NCBI GenBank assembly: GCA_030512295.1
Contig: JAULSR010000002.1
Location: forward strand, 1,984,001-2,048,000
DNA length: 64,000 nucleotides
Direction: 5' to 3'
DNA from: Bombardia bombarda
Taxonomy: Eukaryota > Ascomycota > Sordariomycetes > Sordariales > Lasiosphaeriaceae
Shown: piece by piece, positions 30,757-43,394 of the stretch
Layout of the letters: the number at the start of each line of letters is the position of its first letter
How positions within the stretch are numbered: position 1 is the first letter of the stretch
Notes under the pieces: model-generated
Databases searched by the model: none
Told to the model about the DNA's origin: nothing
The model's input: the letters and a program-made list of their open reading frames with translations, nothing else
Position numbers and translations under genes: made by a program

Positions 30757-31741
30757 TCAACTGCCCCCCCTCAACTCGCTCGCCAACCCCCTAATCGCCC
30801 TCTGATCCGCTCCCTTCAGCCCAATCCCAAAATACACCGCCAGCGCCACCACCCTCTCCACCTCCTTCTCAAACCGCTGCACAATCTCCGTCTCGCCCCC
30901 CAGCCTCCTCTTCAAGTAGTCCTTGTGCAAGATCATGACCCCGACCGGCCCCTGCACCTCGTCGTCCATGATCGTCCGCACGCACACCACCGTCTGCACA
31001 AAGTAGCTCTGCGGCGCCGTCATGGCCGACAGGTTCATCACCTCAAAGTCGGCAGGGAAAAACTCGAGCTCGACGAAGGCGTACAGCTCCTTCCACGGCG
31101 CGTCCGCGTGCTCCTGCGACGAAAACACCCACACCCGCTGGTTCGCGTCCGTGTGCTCGTCGATGCTCTTGTACTCGAGCCGGCCGCGCACGGGCAGCAC
31201 GCACGGGAACACGTATGGGTGCAGCAGGGGGACGGGCTGCGGGGGCGTGTCGGCGCCGAAGCCGACGTCAACGAGGTAGCGTGTGCTGCTGACGGTGACG
31301 ATGTTGACCATGTGGTTCCTATTTGGAGGGTAGGGTCAGTCCGGGAATAGCCTCAAACCTAGTTTGGGTGATCAATAATGAAACAGACCATCCCTGGTAT
31401 CCACTCTGGTTCTTCACCCTCGCGCCCGCGCTGAAAAGGGTGAAGCCCAGGCTGCGCAGCACCGTGCCAAACAAGGTGTTGACCTCCATGCAGTAGCCGC
31501 CCCTGTTGTTGTCGACGATCTTCTGGAACAGGTCTTCCGGGTCCAGCGACAGCAGGCGATGGCGCGAGTAGTGCAGCGTCAGGCTCTCGAACGGCACCCA
31601 CACCATGTGGAGGCGCTGCAGCGTGGTGAGAAACCCCAGCGGGTCTGAGGCCGCCATGTCGCGGGGCTCTTGTCCATCGCGAGGAGTGAATCTGATACGC
31701 TTGAAATAGCGAGCGAGCTGGTCTTTTGTATAGGTGTGCAT
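30757..31741 (-). CDS. Arylamine N-acetyltransferase
   Basis: Exons on the minus strand are 31741-31389 and 31318-30757, joined in phase 2 (GTCTGT donor, AATAG acceptor), giving 304 residues, the usual size for this family. The catalytic triad is visible: Cys84 in NNRGGYCMEVN, His120 in GWNHMVNIV and Asp135 in YLVDVGFG. The VPFESLTLHY block near residue 49 is also typical. The enzyme transfers acetyl or malonyl groups from CoA to aromatic amines and hydrazines; fungal members detoxify aniline-type compounds and some plant benzoxazinones. Codons continue in frame upstream to 31906, but the ATG at 31741 (MHTYTKDQLARYF) matches the normal N-terminus. It abuts the FAS-containing cluster, though nothing in the predicted pathway requires it. 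Confidence 0.92.
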
Positions 31742-32176
31742 TGCTTCTTTGCTGGCGATGTTACACCGAGTATAATTGTTTCGCAAGTAGGGGAGATGTT
31801 GGTTTTCGGATACGGATAGCAACCGACTTCCCCGCTCGTAGACGTTCGACGGTGCACGATCGTAGTACAATGCGGAGACTTTCCTAGCCGAGAGATGGAA
31901 TCGCACGGAGAAAAGGGATGTCTCAACATTCCGGAAACAGAGGACGTCTGAACTAGACTAGTGGTCGTATAAAAACTAATCAGAAGTCGACTGTGAACTT
32001 TTGAGAAATGAAACAAAGGCACACACACCACTTTCTATCAGATACTAAGTTTAGGCAATTTCGTCCGAATCTACTGCTTGTCAGTCTATATCAACTACAT
32101 AGATTTATCAGCCATCAGCGTCAGCTCTCGTCATCTATGTCCAAACTATTCCAAGTCACACTGAATCCCATTACTC
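31742..32176. other. Intergenic region
   Basis: Between the 5' end of the N-acetyltransferase gene and the 3' end of the FAS beta gene. No feature beyond promoter/3' sequence is recognised. Confidence 0.4.
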
Positions 32177-35100
32177 TCAGGCCGCACTCTTCACAACCCC
32201 AAGCCCCTCCAGCAGCACAGGACTCTGTGTAACATCCGCAGCCTCCTGGATAAACGCCCTATCAAGCGAAAACGGCTTTCCCACCACATTCGGAATAAAC
32301 CTGCCTATGAGCCGCTCTGGACGGATGTCCTCGCACCTGACCCGCTCGTGGAAAAACTTTCTAAACGTGGGTATCCCGGCGCGCAGCCGGCTCGAGTGGA
32401 AGGGCACATCAATGCCGCTCAGCGGTATGGTTGCCTTGCCCCGGCGGAGCTCAACGTCGAGCGGCAGCTTCTTTGAGCGCGCGACATACTGCGCTAGGAT
32501 GTCACGGAAGACCGTAGTGGTGGTAGTCGTCGTCGACAGCTCTTCCGCAGACGGCCAGGGTATGGCCTGTGCGGCAATGGCGTTGAGAATGTCGGTGAGG
32601 CAGTGAAGGTTCTGGACCTATTAAAGTAGATGGGGTTTGATTAGTACTACCACTCGGAAGCCAGTATCTTTTATTGTATGGTAGGAACGACATACGTGAC
32701 CCGCGCAGACATATTGGTCGCCTTGGATGTTAAAGTTGACAATCTCCAACAGCTCGCCGCTCTCCTGAGCCAGCCATCGGACCAGTGTTCTCAAAGCTTG
32801 GTCGTCAAAAACTGTTTGGTAATGAGATTAAGGGTCAGTAAACAGTGATCACATAAAGAAGTGGGGAGAGCATCGTTACATTTTCCCACTCTACCCGGGT
32901 TTGTAGCCATCATAGCGTATCCCGTCTGCCCATATTCGTCCCGTGGGATAGCAAATTGCATCATCAGGCCACGATAGAAACCAATGCTGAGCATGTCTTT
33001 GAAGTCGACGAAGCCAGCCATCGAAGACAGCGCGCCGTACTCGCCCAGCGAGTGTCCGGCAAAGGTGGAACCCTCTTGTACCAGCCCGCCAGATCTCATG
33101 TGCTCCAGTGTGGCTTTTTCCAATAGAATAATGGCAGGTTGGGCAAACTGCGTTGCGTGGAGAAGACCGCGACTCTCGTAGAAGGTGTATGAGGTTGAGC
33201 TGGGACTGAGGTCGGGTATGATAGGCACAAATCGGCGTTGCCCGTCGGATGCAGTGGTATCTGACTTCATGGCGAGATAGTTTTGCAAGATCTTTTGTCC
33301 CCGACGGCCCCTGAAATGGACTGTAACCTCCTTGGGGTTTTCCCGAATGATCTCCAGAATAGACCAGCCTGGATGATGAGTTAGCCGACTGGAGACTTGA
33401 AGTAAAATAAGAGAACCGAAGGAGGAAGAGAAATAACATACCATACAGGTCTCTCAAGTGCTGGTCCATCTCATCATACACAGCCTTAGCCACCGGGCTA
33501 CTCTCGTACAGAGCCATACCCATGCCCTTGGACTGGCTACCCTGGCCAGTAAACAGATATGCAGTCTTTGGCTGGTCCACCTCCGCCTCGCCCCTCAGCA
33601 CCTCTTCCCCCGACTCTCCCTCCTGCCTCGCCACCACCTCAAAGACCATCAGCCCATTCTTCATGGACACATGCGACACCCCCACGACAAGCCTATCCCC
33701 GGGCATAACCATGCCAACAAACGATGCATCAAACCGCTTCATCCGCTCACCCTCCCCAGGGATCACAAGATCCTCCACCACGCGCCGACAGACTGCCGCG
33801 GTGTACATCCCATGCATAATGGGGCCGGGCAGCTCTGCCAACTCGGCGAACACCGGGGACACGTGGATGGGGTTTCGGTCACCCGAGACCTGTGCATAGA
33901 GTTCGGTATGTGATGGCGCCACGACAACCGTCTCAGAAGTGCCTGACCATCCGGGATTCTTGAGCGGAACCTTCCCATCCAGTGCTCTGCCCTTGCGCTG
34001 GAGAAACTCCAGGACCGGGTTGTCGTGACAGTGCGGCGCCTCGAAGGCGACAGAGCCCACTCTGCGGCTGCTGCCGTTCCACAGCCTATGCTCAACCGTG
34101 CCAGATACAGTCAAATTCGTAGTGGCCGCCGTCGCCCACTGACTATGGCTGTGCAGTTTGAAGACCAGGGTCTTGCCAACCAGAGAGAGGGATGTATCAT
34201 CGAGCTGCAACCAGCTACGATCGCGTAGGACGGCCTCGTCTATGTGAGTGGACACTGACAGCTCAATGAGAGGTTCCTCGGTGTGGCGAGTGGAGGGATG
34301 TTGCTGGTTGGAGAAGCTGCCCTTGATGAAGAATTCCGAGGTGACAGTGGCCACTATGCGGTGGTCGTCTGGCCGCAAAAGTCGCGCTTCGACTGCGATA
34401 GATTTGCCCGAGGGCTCGATGGTGACGGACTGGATGGAGGATTCGGTCGTGACTGACTCGCCTATCCGCATGGGTGAGGCCTCTGGGGCATAGGCGATGC
34501 TGATGGATCGATGGACCAGCCGTAAGATGTCGCCTGAAAGATGGTTGCCTAGCAGTAGAGGTCGCATGAGGACATCCCACGCGGCAATAACGGCCGATTC
34601 GAGAGGCAGCACGTTTGTTTGACCCGTAGAAGCAGGGCTATTGGGAAATGCATGCGAGACTACCGACTGTAGGGAGCTTTGGAGGTCTTGTGTTAGCACG
34701 AAGCTGGCAGGCCCTATAAATTCGGCAGTTGGCTGATCTGTCTTGTTCTTTGCCGCTGTTGCAGCTTGTTGACTTGGGCTGTCGGCGGCAAGCCAAAGCC
34801 TGGAGTAAAAGTCTCGGATACGCTGGTCACGGCTCTCGGTGCGGTCGATGAGCTGCCTACCCGTATGTTCGTCGAACTCCCACTGAAGGGCCAAGGTGGT
34901 GCTTCCAGCTGAGTCTTTATGCACGAATTCCACCTCAAGGTGCTTCGGGGAGCAGACTTCTACATGAACTACGGCCTCGTCCGTATCATCCAGGCGAAGA
35001 GAGGCCTCCCGGTAGTGGCCGTCTTCACGGCGGAGAACAAGTGAATAGCCGGGGTGCGGCCTGCCAAATATGTGGCGGAACGGGTTCGACCTTCTGCGCT

Positions 35101-38100
35101 TGGATGCCGCCTCGAAGAGGTTCTCCTCGCTGATAAGCGCCAATATTGCGCTGTCGCGACGTCTGCTGAGATGGGGGAATATGCATCCAAGCCAGTCATC
35201 TTGGCTGGGAAGGTCCTTGGCTGATGTAGGCCCAAAGACAATGCGATCTGCAAGGCTATCTATCTTGACACTATCGCAACTGACGTCTGAAAAGGAGGCA
35301 TCAGAAAGCGAGGGGCTTGTACAATTGATAGTCGACAGAGATGTCGTAGAGGTGGTCGGGGACATATTAGGCCCGGCCTCATGGATAGCATCTTGGAACA
35401 ACGAAACCAAATGAGTGTGAATCTCATCCAAGATCTCGGCAGACGACTGATCGTCCCGTGTGATGTATCGAACCGACACGGGACTTTGCAAAATACAAAC
35501 ACGCTCGGGATCTTGATCCTGGACGGCCTCCAGATCTTCTGATTGCCACAGCGAGTCCTTCTTGAACCAGTGCTCAAAGTCCTCGTCCAAGGCCACAACA
35601 AAGTTGACTGGCTTACGGCCACGCTTCTTGCATGACTGTATAAAGGCACGGGTATCCTCAGGATGAAGGAGCTGAATGGCGAGATCGGGACAGGCCTTTG
35701 TCATATCATGCACCAAGCACTCCGGATTGCTGGTGGAAAGCCATGCCGGGTCAAATACAGCGGTGGTGTCAGATCCGTCTTGTAGTCGCTCAAAAGATCG
35801 AATGGCAAACTCGTTTACAAGTTCACGATATGACGGGTCGATCCATCGGCTTTGGTGATGGACATACATGAGCTGAACGAGCCGGGTGAGCACCTCGGCG
35901 TAGGTCATATCTTGCACGTCGGCCGGAGAGCCATTGTGCTTCTGACCAAACCAAGGCTTTGCAAAATCCGCGTTGAGCCGCCTTATGATCTCGTCCTTGC
36001 GCTTCAGAAGCGCTGCCTGCCGCTCCGCATTGGGAAGACTGAAAATGGTATCATCCATGTCCTTCCAGAGATGAACCCCCCGCGTCGCGAGCTTGTGAAT
36101 AGGCTGGCCCATCTCCGAAGTCACCGTGACAACACCCCCTGCGGCATCTCCTCGCAGATAGGCCCTCTCCCACTGCTCCGCATCGACGCCAGGGGCGTTC
36201 AGCAGCAGTTTCCTGGCCCCTGGTGATGTATGTGCATCGGTGGCCACCATCATCCTGCTGCCCAACAAGATGCCGTCGCAGGGCATGGCGGGCCTACCAA
36301 ATTCAAGCGACCACGAGCCGGTTAGGTAGGGAAACATGCCGGGACCATCACCGAAACCACTGCCTACCACGAGGTAGAGGTTCTCACAGCGCCGCATCTC
36401 GGCGTACGTCTCAAGCAGTGGCTCGTGGAAGTCCTCGCACGAGTGGTGTCCGCCCGCGCGGCCGCCGGTCCATTGTAAGATGACGGGGAACGAGGGGTTG
36501 CGCTTGGCAATATCAATAACTTCACGTATTGCTCTTGCCGAGCCGGGCTTGAAGGAGATGTGCTTGATGCCAATAGTCTGGATGTACTCGGAGGCCACGT
36601 CGGGAGAAGGGATTCCAGCGCCAATAGTCAATCCTTCGATGGGCACCCCTCGACGGATGAGCTGACGCAGCAGCGGAATCTGAAAGCCTACTGCTTTGGG
36701 GTCGATGTAAATGATGTTGCACGAAATACCACGCCCGACTGGTATGTTGGCGGCCACCTTCTCGATGGCGGCTGTCATAGCCTCTGGAGTGCGATAGCCA
36801 CCGCCCGCAAGCTCGATGTGATAGCCAGCCCTGATGACAGATGCGACAAAATCCCACGGAACAGTGGTTGGTGTCATGCCGGCTACAAAGATTGGAGGCG
36901 ACTTCAAGATGCGATTAAGTCGAGTTTCGACACGATATGGGCCATCAGGCACTGATCGTGACAGACGAGGTCTGAACCGCTCAGCCCAAGTTGTTGGAGA
37001 CAGTTTTGCCTGGGGAAGGGACTGTGCAAAGATATCTGCCTTGCATCCCACGATAGCAGAAGCCTCCCCGGCATCGAGCAGCCCCCAATCGATGACAAAT
37101 GTGCCATAGCCATCCACGTTGCGTTGTATCATACCACTGAAACCCGTGGCACCTAGCGCAATGATGTGCGTCGGAACTTTGTCCTGTCGATCCAGCTGCA
37201 ATGTTTTGGGCCAATCCACAATATTGGTCATGACAGCGTCGACAAGCACCTGAGTAAGGTTCATGTTGGATTCGAATGCCTCTCGTATGTCTGCTCCATT
37301 CTCAGTATAGAAGACTGGGGCCCGCAAGCTGCCCACCGTCGGACTCTCAGGCCAGGAACTCGACATCCGAGCAATGACCTCTGCAGCTGCCATGCTGAGG
37401 TGTGGTGAGTGAAAGGGCGCATTGATCGGCAAGAACTGCGTAGAAATGGTTGGCTTCCTCTTGCTGTAAGGCACGCGGCTCTGGTCCAGGCCATCCACCG
37501 CGCGGACCCCGCGCAGGCCTAGTACAAGACCACGGAGGCTTCTCGGCGGCCCAGCAACGACATGGTTACGCGAGTTATTGATGAGGGCTAGATGAATGTG
37601 CTCTTGCTCGGGGAGATGGCGGTTGCTGACGCGTGCCATAGTATCTTCCAGCTGCTGTCGATGCATCCCACGCACCAGCAGCATATGGGAAGGCACGCCG
37701 TCTCCGTTCTCCACACTGTCGCTGACCATGGCCGGACTTATGGGCAACTGCGGTGCTGCCGTCTGACTCCTATATCCCATCCAGAAAAGCAGCTCGACCG
37801 CCCATCTCGCCTCCACTAAGAACGATTCCCAGGAGTCTGACTTTGCCACGGCGGCGGCTACAACGATCCCCTGGGAATGACCCGTAACTCCGCCGCACGA
37901 AAGAAGCTCGCCCACTTCACCAGGTGTCTTTCCTAGCAGCTTGCATATGATGTAATAATGCAGCAGTCCTGTGAGGCCGATGATGGGAAAGCTGATTGCT
38001 GCCGCAGCCAAGAAGGCTTTGGAGGCTGGCCGTCTGGTTGGGTCAGCCAACCACGCCAAAAGATCAATCTCACGACCAAGGAAAAAAGCCTTGGTATCGA

Positions 38101-38782
38101 CGTGGTGCGAGAGCGAATCTAAAAGGGTGTGAATGGAGGCTATCAGAGGCTCGGCCAGAGACTGGTAGAGCGAATACAGCTCAGCTAGGTCGTCCACACA
38201 GGCGGCATTGCTGGCGCTTTGCCCGCCGAAGGCTATCATGATGGAGACTTCCTTTTCTCTTCCCGCCGATGCAAACAAGGCACTGGAGCTCAATGGGAGG
38301 GGGCATGATAGTCTGTCGAGTAGACTCATGTAAGTGCGGAGGACCGATCGGCGCGCACTAGCACCGTCAGGCACCAGGGAAGGGTCGGCGATGAAATTGT
38401 GTATGTCCTTGCCTTGCATGAGCGAGGACTGGACAGCTCGGAAGAAACGTGCCAGGGACGCTGGCGATACGCTGGGACGTGTGACGATATGCGCGAGGAA
38501 CCGGAAGGTCAGCGTAGCAGGGGACATTGGCGGCGATTTGTTATCGCCATCATGATCGCTGCTAGTTTGCGACAAAGAGGTGAGGAAGGTCCTTCGATGC
38601 TCGTCAAGATGTATAGCATCTGATGAGGCCAAGAAAAACTCAACCTCGATTCCTTGGTGGTTGAGCAAGAAGCTGGCGGGGATTCCAGGAGTAAAGATTC
38701 CAGGAAAATCAAACAGCCCTCCTGGAGTGCGGAAGGGGGCGACCTCGTCAAATGATATCGAGCTTTCTTCTGGGCTCTCCAT
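32177..38782 (-). CDS. Fatty acid synthase beta subunit, dedicated secondary-metabolism FAS
   Basis: Exons on the minus strand 38782-33442, 33368-32880, 32811-32696 and 32617-32177 join with consistent phase into about 2128 residues, full length for a fungal FAS beta. Domain order: acetyl transferase with Ser303 in VTGHSQGIVV; FMN enoyl reductase from about 615 (PPIFVAGMTPTTVPWDFVAS, AGYHIELAGGGY, VILQWTGGRAGGHH); MaoC-type dehydratase near 1636 (GDRNPIHVS, LPGPIMHGMYTA); malonyl/palmitoyl transferase from about 1741 (YLFTGQGSQSKGMGMALYES), with Ser near 1887 in AGHSLGEYGAL. All catalytic motifs seem intact. With the alpha subunit it would build a medium-chain acyl starter. It shares a promoter with the PrpD-like gene. 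Its place among PrpD, decarboxylase, transporters and a regulator argues against a primary-metabolism FAS. Confidence 0.95.
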
Positions 38783-39738
38783 GGTGCCCGACTTGGCAAC
38801 AAAAAGACTCAGAGGTAGAGGGATGTAGAGGTAGAGAGATCAGGATGAGCTGCACTATTCAGGAGCTTGACTTGAGCTGAACGGTACTGCTGACGATAAT
38901 GCCAGCTTGAGTTGGAGGTAACTGGTACCGCGAAGAGAAAACAGATACAACATAAATGGACCAAATTTCGGAGTGAGGCAATAGGACGAGGGACTGTAGG
39001 TATGGTTAACACTGGAAGTGAATGGTGGCGTTTTCATAGTGATAGATGTTGACGTACATGAGATTGTCTTTGGAAGTTGAGCAAATGGAACAAGCCTCCT
39101 TGTTATGATATACTGGGTGAGTGCAACTCAGTGGATATTAGCCCTCTCAATGTATTACTGCATTCATCACCGCAAGAGATCATAGTACTTAACCCTTAAC
39201 ATCATTACCTCACTCAATGTTGGATACCTATCTCTGTACACCATGTGAATGGCACCAGAGGTCAACCACTTGGTTCCACTTCGGCCGATAGGCATCGGAT
39301 ACCTGAGTAGTGCGCGCGCAGTACTTTGGTCTGTCAATGCCGGAAAAATCGCGCCGGGCTAGCAGTTTCGCAGCATCGCCTGCTGGCACTGTCTAGATCC
39401 GCAATAGTAAGCGAGAAGCGTGGCGAGATGCATGCCGGAGTGCCGGGTAGCCGAATCTGGATCCCGGCGAGCTCTCGGGGCCGGCCCCCGACTGCCGACA
39501 GCCGCAAGCACCCGGTCGGTCCATATCTGTCAATGTCAATGATCCTCGGCAAAATCCATCTTCATTGGCGAGAAGGATTGTGGAAGATCTCGTGTCTGAC
39601 ACCCGACCTCCTTTTCCACGTCCAACTGTAAACTCGATTTTAATATTGTTAATCTCGCGACACTGGGCCTCGATACTCTAGATAGTTATCGTATTATTTA
39701 GTTTGATATGCTTGGAAAAGCGGCGACTACACGCAGCC
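38783..39738. promoter_or_regulatory. Bidirectional promoter of FAS beta and PrpD-like genes
   Basis: A 956-bp divergent region. Several CGG/CCG triplets suitable for Zn2Cys6 binding cluster near 39280-39520 (for example CGGCCGATAGGCATCGG at about 39282 and several GCCGG cores at 39340-39490). No single operator can be assigned by eye. Coexpression of the two genes is expected. Confidence 0.45.
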
Positions 39739-41309
39739 ATGACCGCCCCTCAGCCAGACGACAACGCGCAGAAACCATACGACGAGATCATCGATCTCAT
39801 CGTCGACTATGCCTATGACTACGAGATTGTATCAGAGGCAGCCTGGGCGCGCAGCAAGCTGGCGCTCATCGACTCCCTCGGCGTGGCTATTGAAAGCCTG
39901 GTGAAGAGCAAAGAGTGCGCAGCCCTCGTCAAGCCGAGTCTCCCGGGGGCTGGATTTATCGCATATGGCTTCAAACTACCCGGGACAGGGTACTCGATGG
40001 ACATGCTGCAGGGTGCGTTCAGCATGGGGGCCATGATTCGCTATCTCGACCACAACGATGCTTTTCCGGGTGCTGAATGGGGCCACCCCTCCGGTCAGTG
40101 GTACTGAAAGTCACCTGTTTTTGAGAGTCTTTTCTGACGCCAAATGCAGACAACCTAGGGGCCATCCTCGTTACCGCCGATGTGATTACGCGCGACGCGC
40201 TCGCACGGGGGTCGCACTCGGAAGTCATCACTATGAAGCAGGTCCTGACGGCGCTCATAAAGACGTACGAGATCCAGGGTGTGTTCCAGATCAAGAACGC
40301 CTTCAACAAAGTTGGGCTCGACCACACCATCCTCGTCAAGATTGCGTCGACAGCGCTCATCTCCTGGCTCATGGGCCTTTCACGCGAGCAGGCGCGCGCC
40401 GCCGTCTCGCATGCTTGGGTCGACGGGCACCCACTGCGCATCTTCAGACAGGCACCCAATGCAGGTCCACGCAAGGGCTGGGCGGCGGGCGACGCATGCA
40501 TGCGCGCCGTGCACCTTGCCAACCTGGCGCGTGCGGGACAGCCGGGCATCAGGACGCCGCTGACAGCAGAGAGGTGGGGGTTCTACCATGTGCTGAACAA
40601 AGGGAGCGAGTTCAACCTGCCGCCGAGGGGATTTGGCTCGTGGGTGGCGGAAAATGTGATCTTCAAGGTGCTGACGGCCGAGGGGCATGGGCTGACAGCC
40701 GTCGAGGCCACCATGGCGGCGGCTAGGGAGCTGCGGGAGAAGACAGATCATGCCAGTATCAAGGGTATTGAAGGGGGGTATGACCCGGTCAGGGATATCG
40801 AGAGCATCCGTGTGCGCACCCAAGAAGCAGCCATGATCATCATCAACAAGAGGGGGCCGCTCCACAATGCAGCAGATAGAGACCACTGTCTGCGCTACAT
40901 GATGGCGGTGGTGCTGCTCAAGGGGGGCGCCGAGGTCGAAACGGAAGATTATCAGGATGACAGTCCCTGGGCGACAGATGCGCGCGTCGAGGCGTTGCGC
41001 GGGGTGATTAGTATGGAAGAGGATGTCCAGTTCACGCGGGACTACCACGACCCCGAGGTTAGAAGCTGTGGCAGCTCCATAGAAATCTTGCTCAAGGATG
41101 GGACGGTGATTAGCACAAGACAGGACTTCCCACTGGGGCATATGGTGAGAAATGAAGAGACGGTACCGCTGGTGAGGCAGAAAGCAGTCCGTAACTTGGA
41201 GCTGAGGTTTCCGAAGGGAGATGTCGAACATATCATGAGGGTGGTGGAGGGGCCAGAATTTGAGGACCTGCCGGCAAGCAACTTTATGGACTTATTCGAG
41301 CGGAGGTAA
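39739..41309 (+). CDS. 2-methylcitrate dehydratase-like PrpD (probable alkylcitrate dehydratase)
   Basis: Exons 39739-40093 and 40150-41309 (GTCAGT donor, TGCAG acceptor, phase 1) encode 504 residues. MmgE/PrpD signatures are clear: RYLDHNDAFPGAEWGHPSDN, WVDGHPLRIFRQAPNAGPRK, GWAAGDACMRAV and HNAADRDHCLRYMMAVVLL. PrpD dehydrates 2-methylcitrate to 2-methyl-cis-aconitate in the propionate cycle. Beside a FAS and a CAD homologue, the likely substrate is a longer 2-alkylcitrate. The ATG at 39739 (MTAPQPDDNAQKPY) was preferred; an upstream in-frame ATG at 39709 region is not excluded. No peroxisomal signal is evident at the C-terminus (FERR). It is divergent from the FAS beta gene and convergent with the CAD gene. 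Confidence 0.93.
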
Positions 41310-41804
41310 ATGGAACAAAATAGGTACGTGGGTAAGGTAGACAGCCGGCGCTTTTCAATCTATTTTGGCGCAAAATTATGAAGTTCTTCCCCAGACATGC
41401 CACCTGGCATCCATCGCTCTTTCCTTGCCATCGATTGCTAGGCACAGCATGGGGCAATAAGTCCGGCAACACACGTTTCCTGACATGGCTCGCTCCTTCC
41501 TCCACCTGCAGCAGCAGCAGCAGCAAGTTTATTTTCTTCACCTTAAATTTCCGGGGGGGGGACTCGTCCGATAACAGATCTTCCGACACGGGTACAATGA
41601 CCCCGAGGATTCGTGGGACTTGTTGCTCCACGCTGTATTCCTGGAATTATCTGCTACTAGGGCATGTAGAAAGATCAATTTTGCCATATCAAAAATAAGG
41701 TTCACTAACAGTGGTACCTCTCCTCCTTTCTCGTTGCCATGTTCATGTAGAAGCAATCTTGAATCAGACTTGGTCCCCATTTATTTGTTTCGCTTGCAAA
41801 GCGG
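41310..41804. other. Convergent intergenic region
   Basis: 3' space shared by the PrpD-like and CAD-like genes. It contains a (CAG)6 run at 41507-41524 and a G8 tract near 41552. No gene is seen. Confidence 0.4.
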
Positions 41805-43394
41805 TCATCCCAGCACCCGCCTCGTGGGCGCTGCAAATAGCTGGAGGAGCACTGATACATCATCAACATTTTCCAAACCCAAAACTAATGCCTCAATCTT
41901 GTTCATGCGCTCCTGGTCCACCGCCGACACAGCGAGCTTCCTGTACTTGTCCCTGATCTCATCATCTGTGATTGGGGGGCTAAAACCCCGCGGCATCTGC
42001 AAAGTCTCCTCCACAACAAGACTATCTTCAAACTCGACAACGACGCGCGCGCCACAAGCGTGGTTGGGCTTGTCAAACTGCTTGTCATGATAGCACTTGG
42101 TCTTGTACACCAGGTCCCACACCTCATCACGGTTCAACCTGTCATTTGCGAATTCAGCAATGAGCACCTGCCCATCCACCAGCTGCGTCGCCCCAATATA
42201 CGCCGCATTCATCTGCGCGCCTGTCGCCGAAAGCGGGCGCTCATGGGGTTCCCAGCCATCATGCGCAAAAATGGGCCCCGACAGCCCAACCGTGATGCTC
42301 TTGATCCTTGCCAAATTCTCGGCCGCAAATCTCTCAGGATGGGCCTTCTGCAGCGCCGCGATGGCCTCGATCTGTCCATGACACCCGCCGACACAAGCAT
42401 GCAGCTTCACGCGAATATTGGTGTTGGTGTGCCACGTCTCTCCCAGCCCGGCCGCAACCTCGCGCACATCGTACTGCGGCGTCATTCCGTTCCCTTGGCT
42501 GAACATGGACAGAAAGCCGCCGTAGCGGCGCTCAAACACCTTTTTGATTCCAACATAGCCGTTGCGTGCCAACAGGGCACCAAAGAGACCGTTGCGCGCG
42601 GCGAATGCATGCTGTACGCGCTTGATCATGCCCTCGTACTGCGCTGCCATCAGACCACCCGCTTGCGTGCATGCAATGCCAATAGCTGACTCAGTGTCGT
42701 CTGCCGATAAGCCCAAGAGCCTAGAGGAGGCGGCTGCAGATGCGGGACAGCCAAACACAGGACCTGAATGCCAGCCACGCGTGAGGAGCTGCCCCCCGTA
42801 CATCGCCAACCCAGAGCGAGGCCCGGTTTCAAACCCGACAATGGCGGCGATGAGAAAATCGAGCCCCGAGACGGTGGCGGCGGCATAGACACCGTTGCTA
42901 TTTTGGAAGCGACTCTTGCGAGGGTTGGCCTTGACCTGCGCGGCGGCAAACAGCGCGGGCAGCACCACACTGGCCGAGTGCAGCGGCGCCACACTGTGAT
43001 AGTCATCCAGCTCTGTCGCTTGGATGAAGGCACCGTTTAGCACGGCGGCGGCGAGGGGACTCAGTTTCTGTTTGCGGTCAAGCATGGTCAGCCAAGTTCG
43101 AGTTGTTTCCCATGATCTGGGATAACTAACCTCGTCATATCCAATGACGCTGCACTGTCCATCGGGCTCATAATCCAGAATGGCATCGGCTGCTTTCTCA
43201 GACCACGGCACGTGGGCTCCAACAAGACCACAAGCGATACCGTCTAGGATGAGGTGCTTGGCTCGCTCTAGAACTGCATGAGGGATGTCGTCCTTGTTCA
43301 ATGTGACAATCCAATTACACAGGGCTGCTGTCACACCACTGTTCTCATCGTTGGTCTCATCGACCACGACATCAGTGCTGTGTTTCGCGACCAT
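41805..43394 (-). CDS. cis-Aconitate decarboxylase-like MmgE/PrpD protein (probable alkyl-aconitate decarboxylase)
   Basis: Exons on the minus strand are 43394-43131 and 43067-41805. The 63-nt intron (GTTAGT...AACAG) keeps frame, and removing it joins VIGYDE to KLSPLAAAVLNG, the conserved reading. The product is 508 residues, close to CAD of Aspergillus terreus. Hallmarks: AFIQATELDDYHSVAPLHSA (active-site Asp/His region), RGWHSGPVFGCPASAAA, GMIKRVQHAFAARNGLFGAL and KLHACVGGCHGQIEAIAAL. Fungal CAD decarboxylates cis-aconitate to itaconate. Here an alkylated cis-aconitate is the more likely substrate, giving an alkyl-itaconate. In-frame codons reach 43484 and could add about 30 residues; whether that extension is a targeting peptide cannot be decided. 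It shares a promoter with the lactonase gene. Confidence 0.93.
   Translation of the reverse strand: MVAKHSTDVVVDETNDENSGVTAALCNWIVTLNKDDIPHAVLERAKHLILDGIACGLVGAHVPWSEKAADAILDYEPDGQCSVIGYDEVSYPRSWETTRTWLTMLDRKQKLSPLAAAVLNGAFIQATELDDYHSVAPLHSASVVLPALFAAAQVKANPRKSRFQNSNGVYAAATVSGLDFLIAAIVGFETGPRSGLAMYGGQLLTRGWHSGPVFGCPASAAASSRLLGLSADDTESAIGIACTQAGGLMAAQYEGMIKRVQHAFAARNGLFGALLARNGYVGIKKVFERRYGGFLSMFSQGNGMTPQYDVREVAAGLGETWHTNTNIRVKLHACVGGCHGQIEAIAALQKAHPERFAAENLARIKSITVGLSGPIFAHDGWEPHERPLSATGAQMNAAYIGATQLVDGQVLIAEFANDRLNRDEVWDLVYKTKCYHDKQFDKPNHACGARVVVEFEDSLVVEETLQMPRGFSPPITDDEIRDKYRKLAVSAVDQERMNKIEALVLGLENVDDVSVLLQLFAAPTRRVLG

Noticed and set aside
30571..31350. 259-codon plus-strand frame
   Set aside because: Antisense to the N-acetyltransferase, which has a complete catalytic triad on the other strand.
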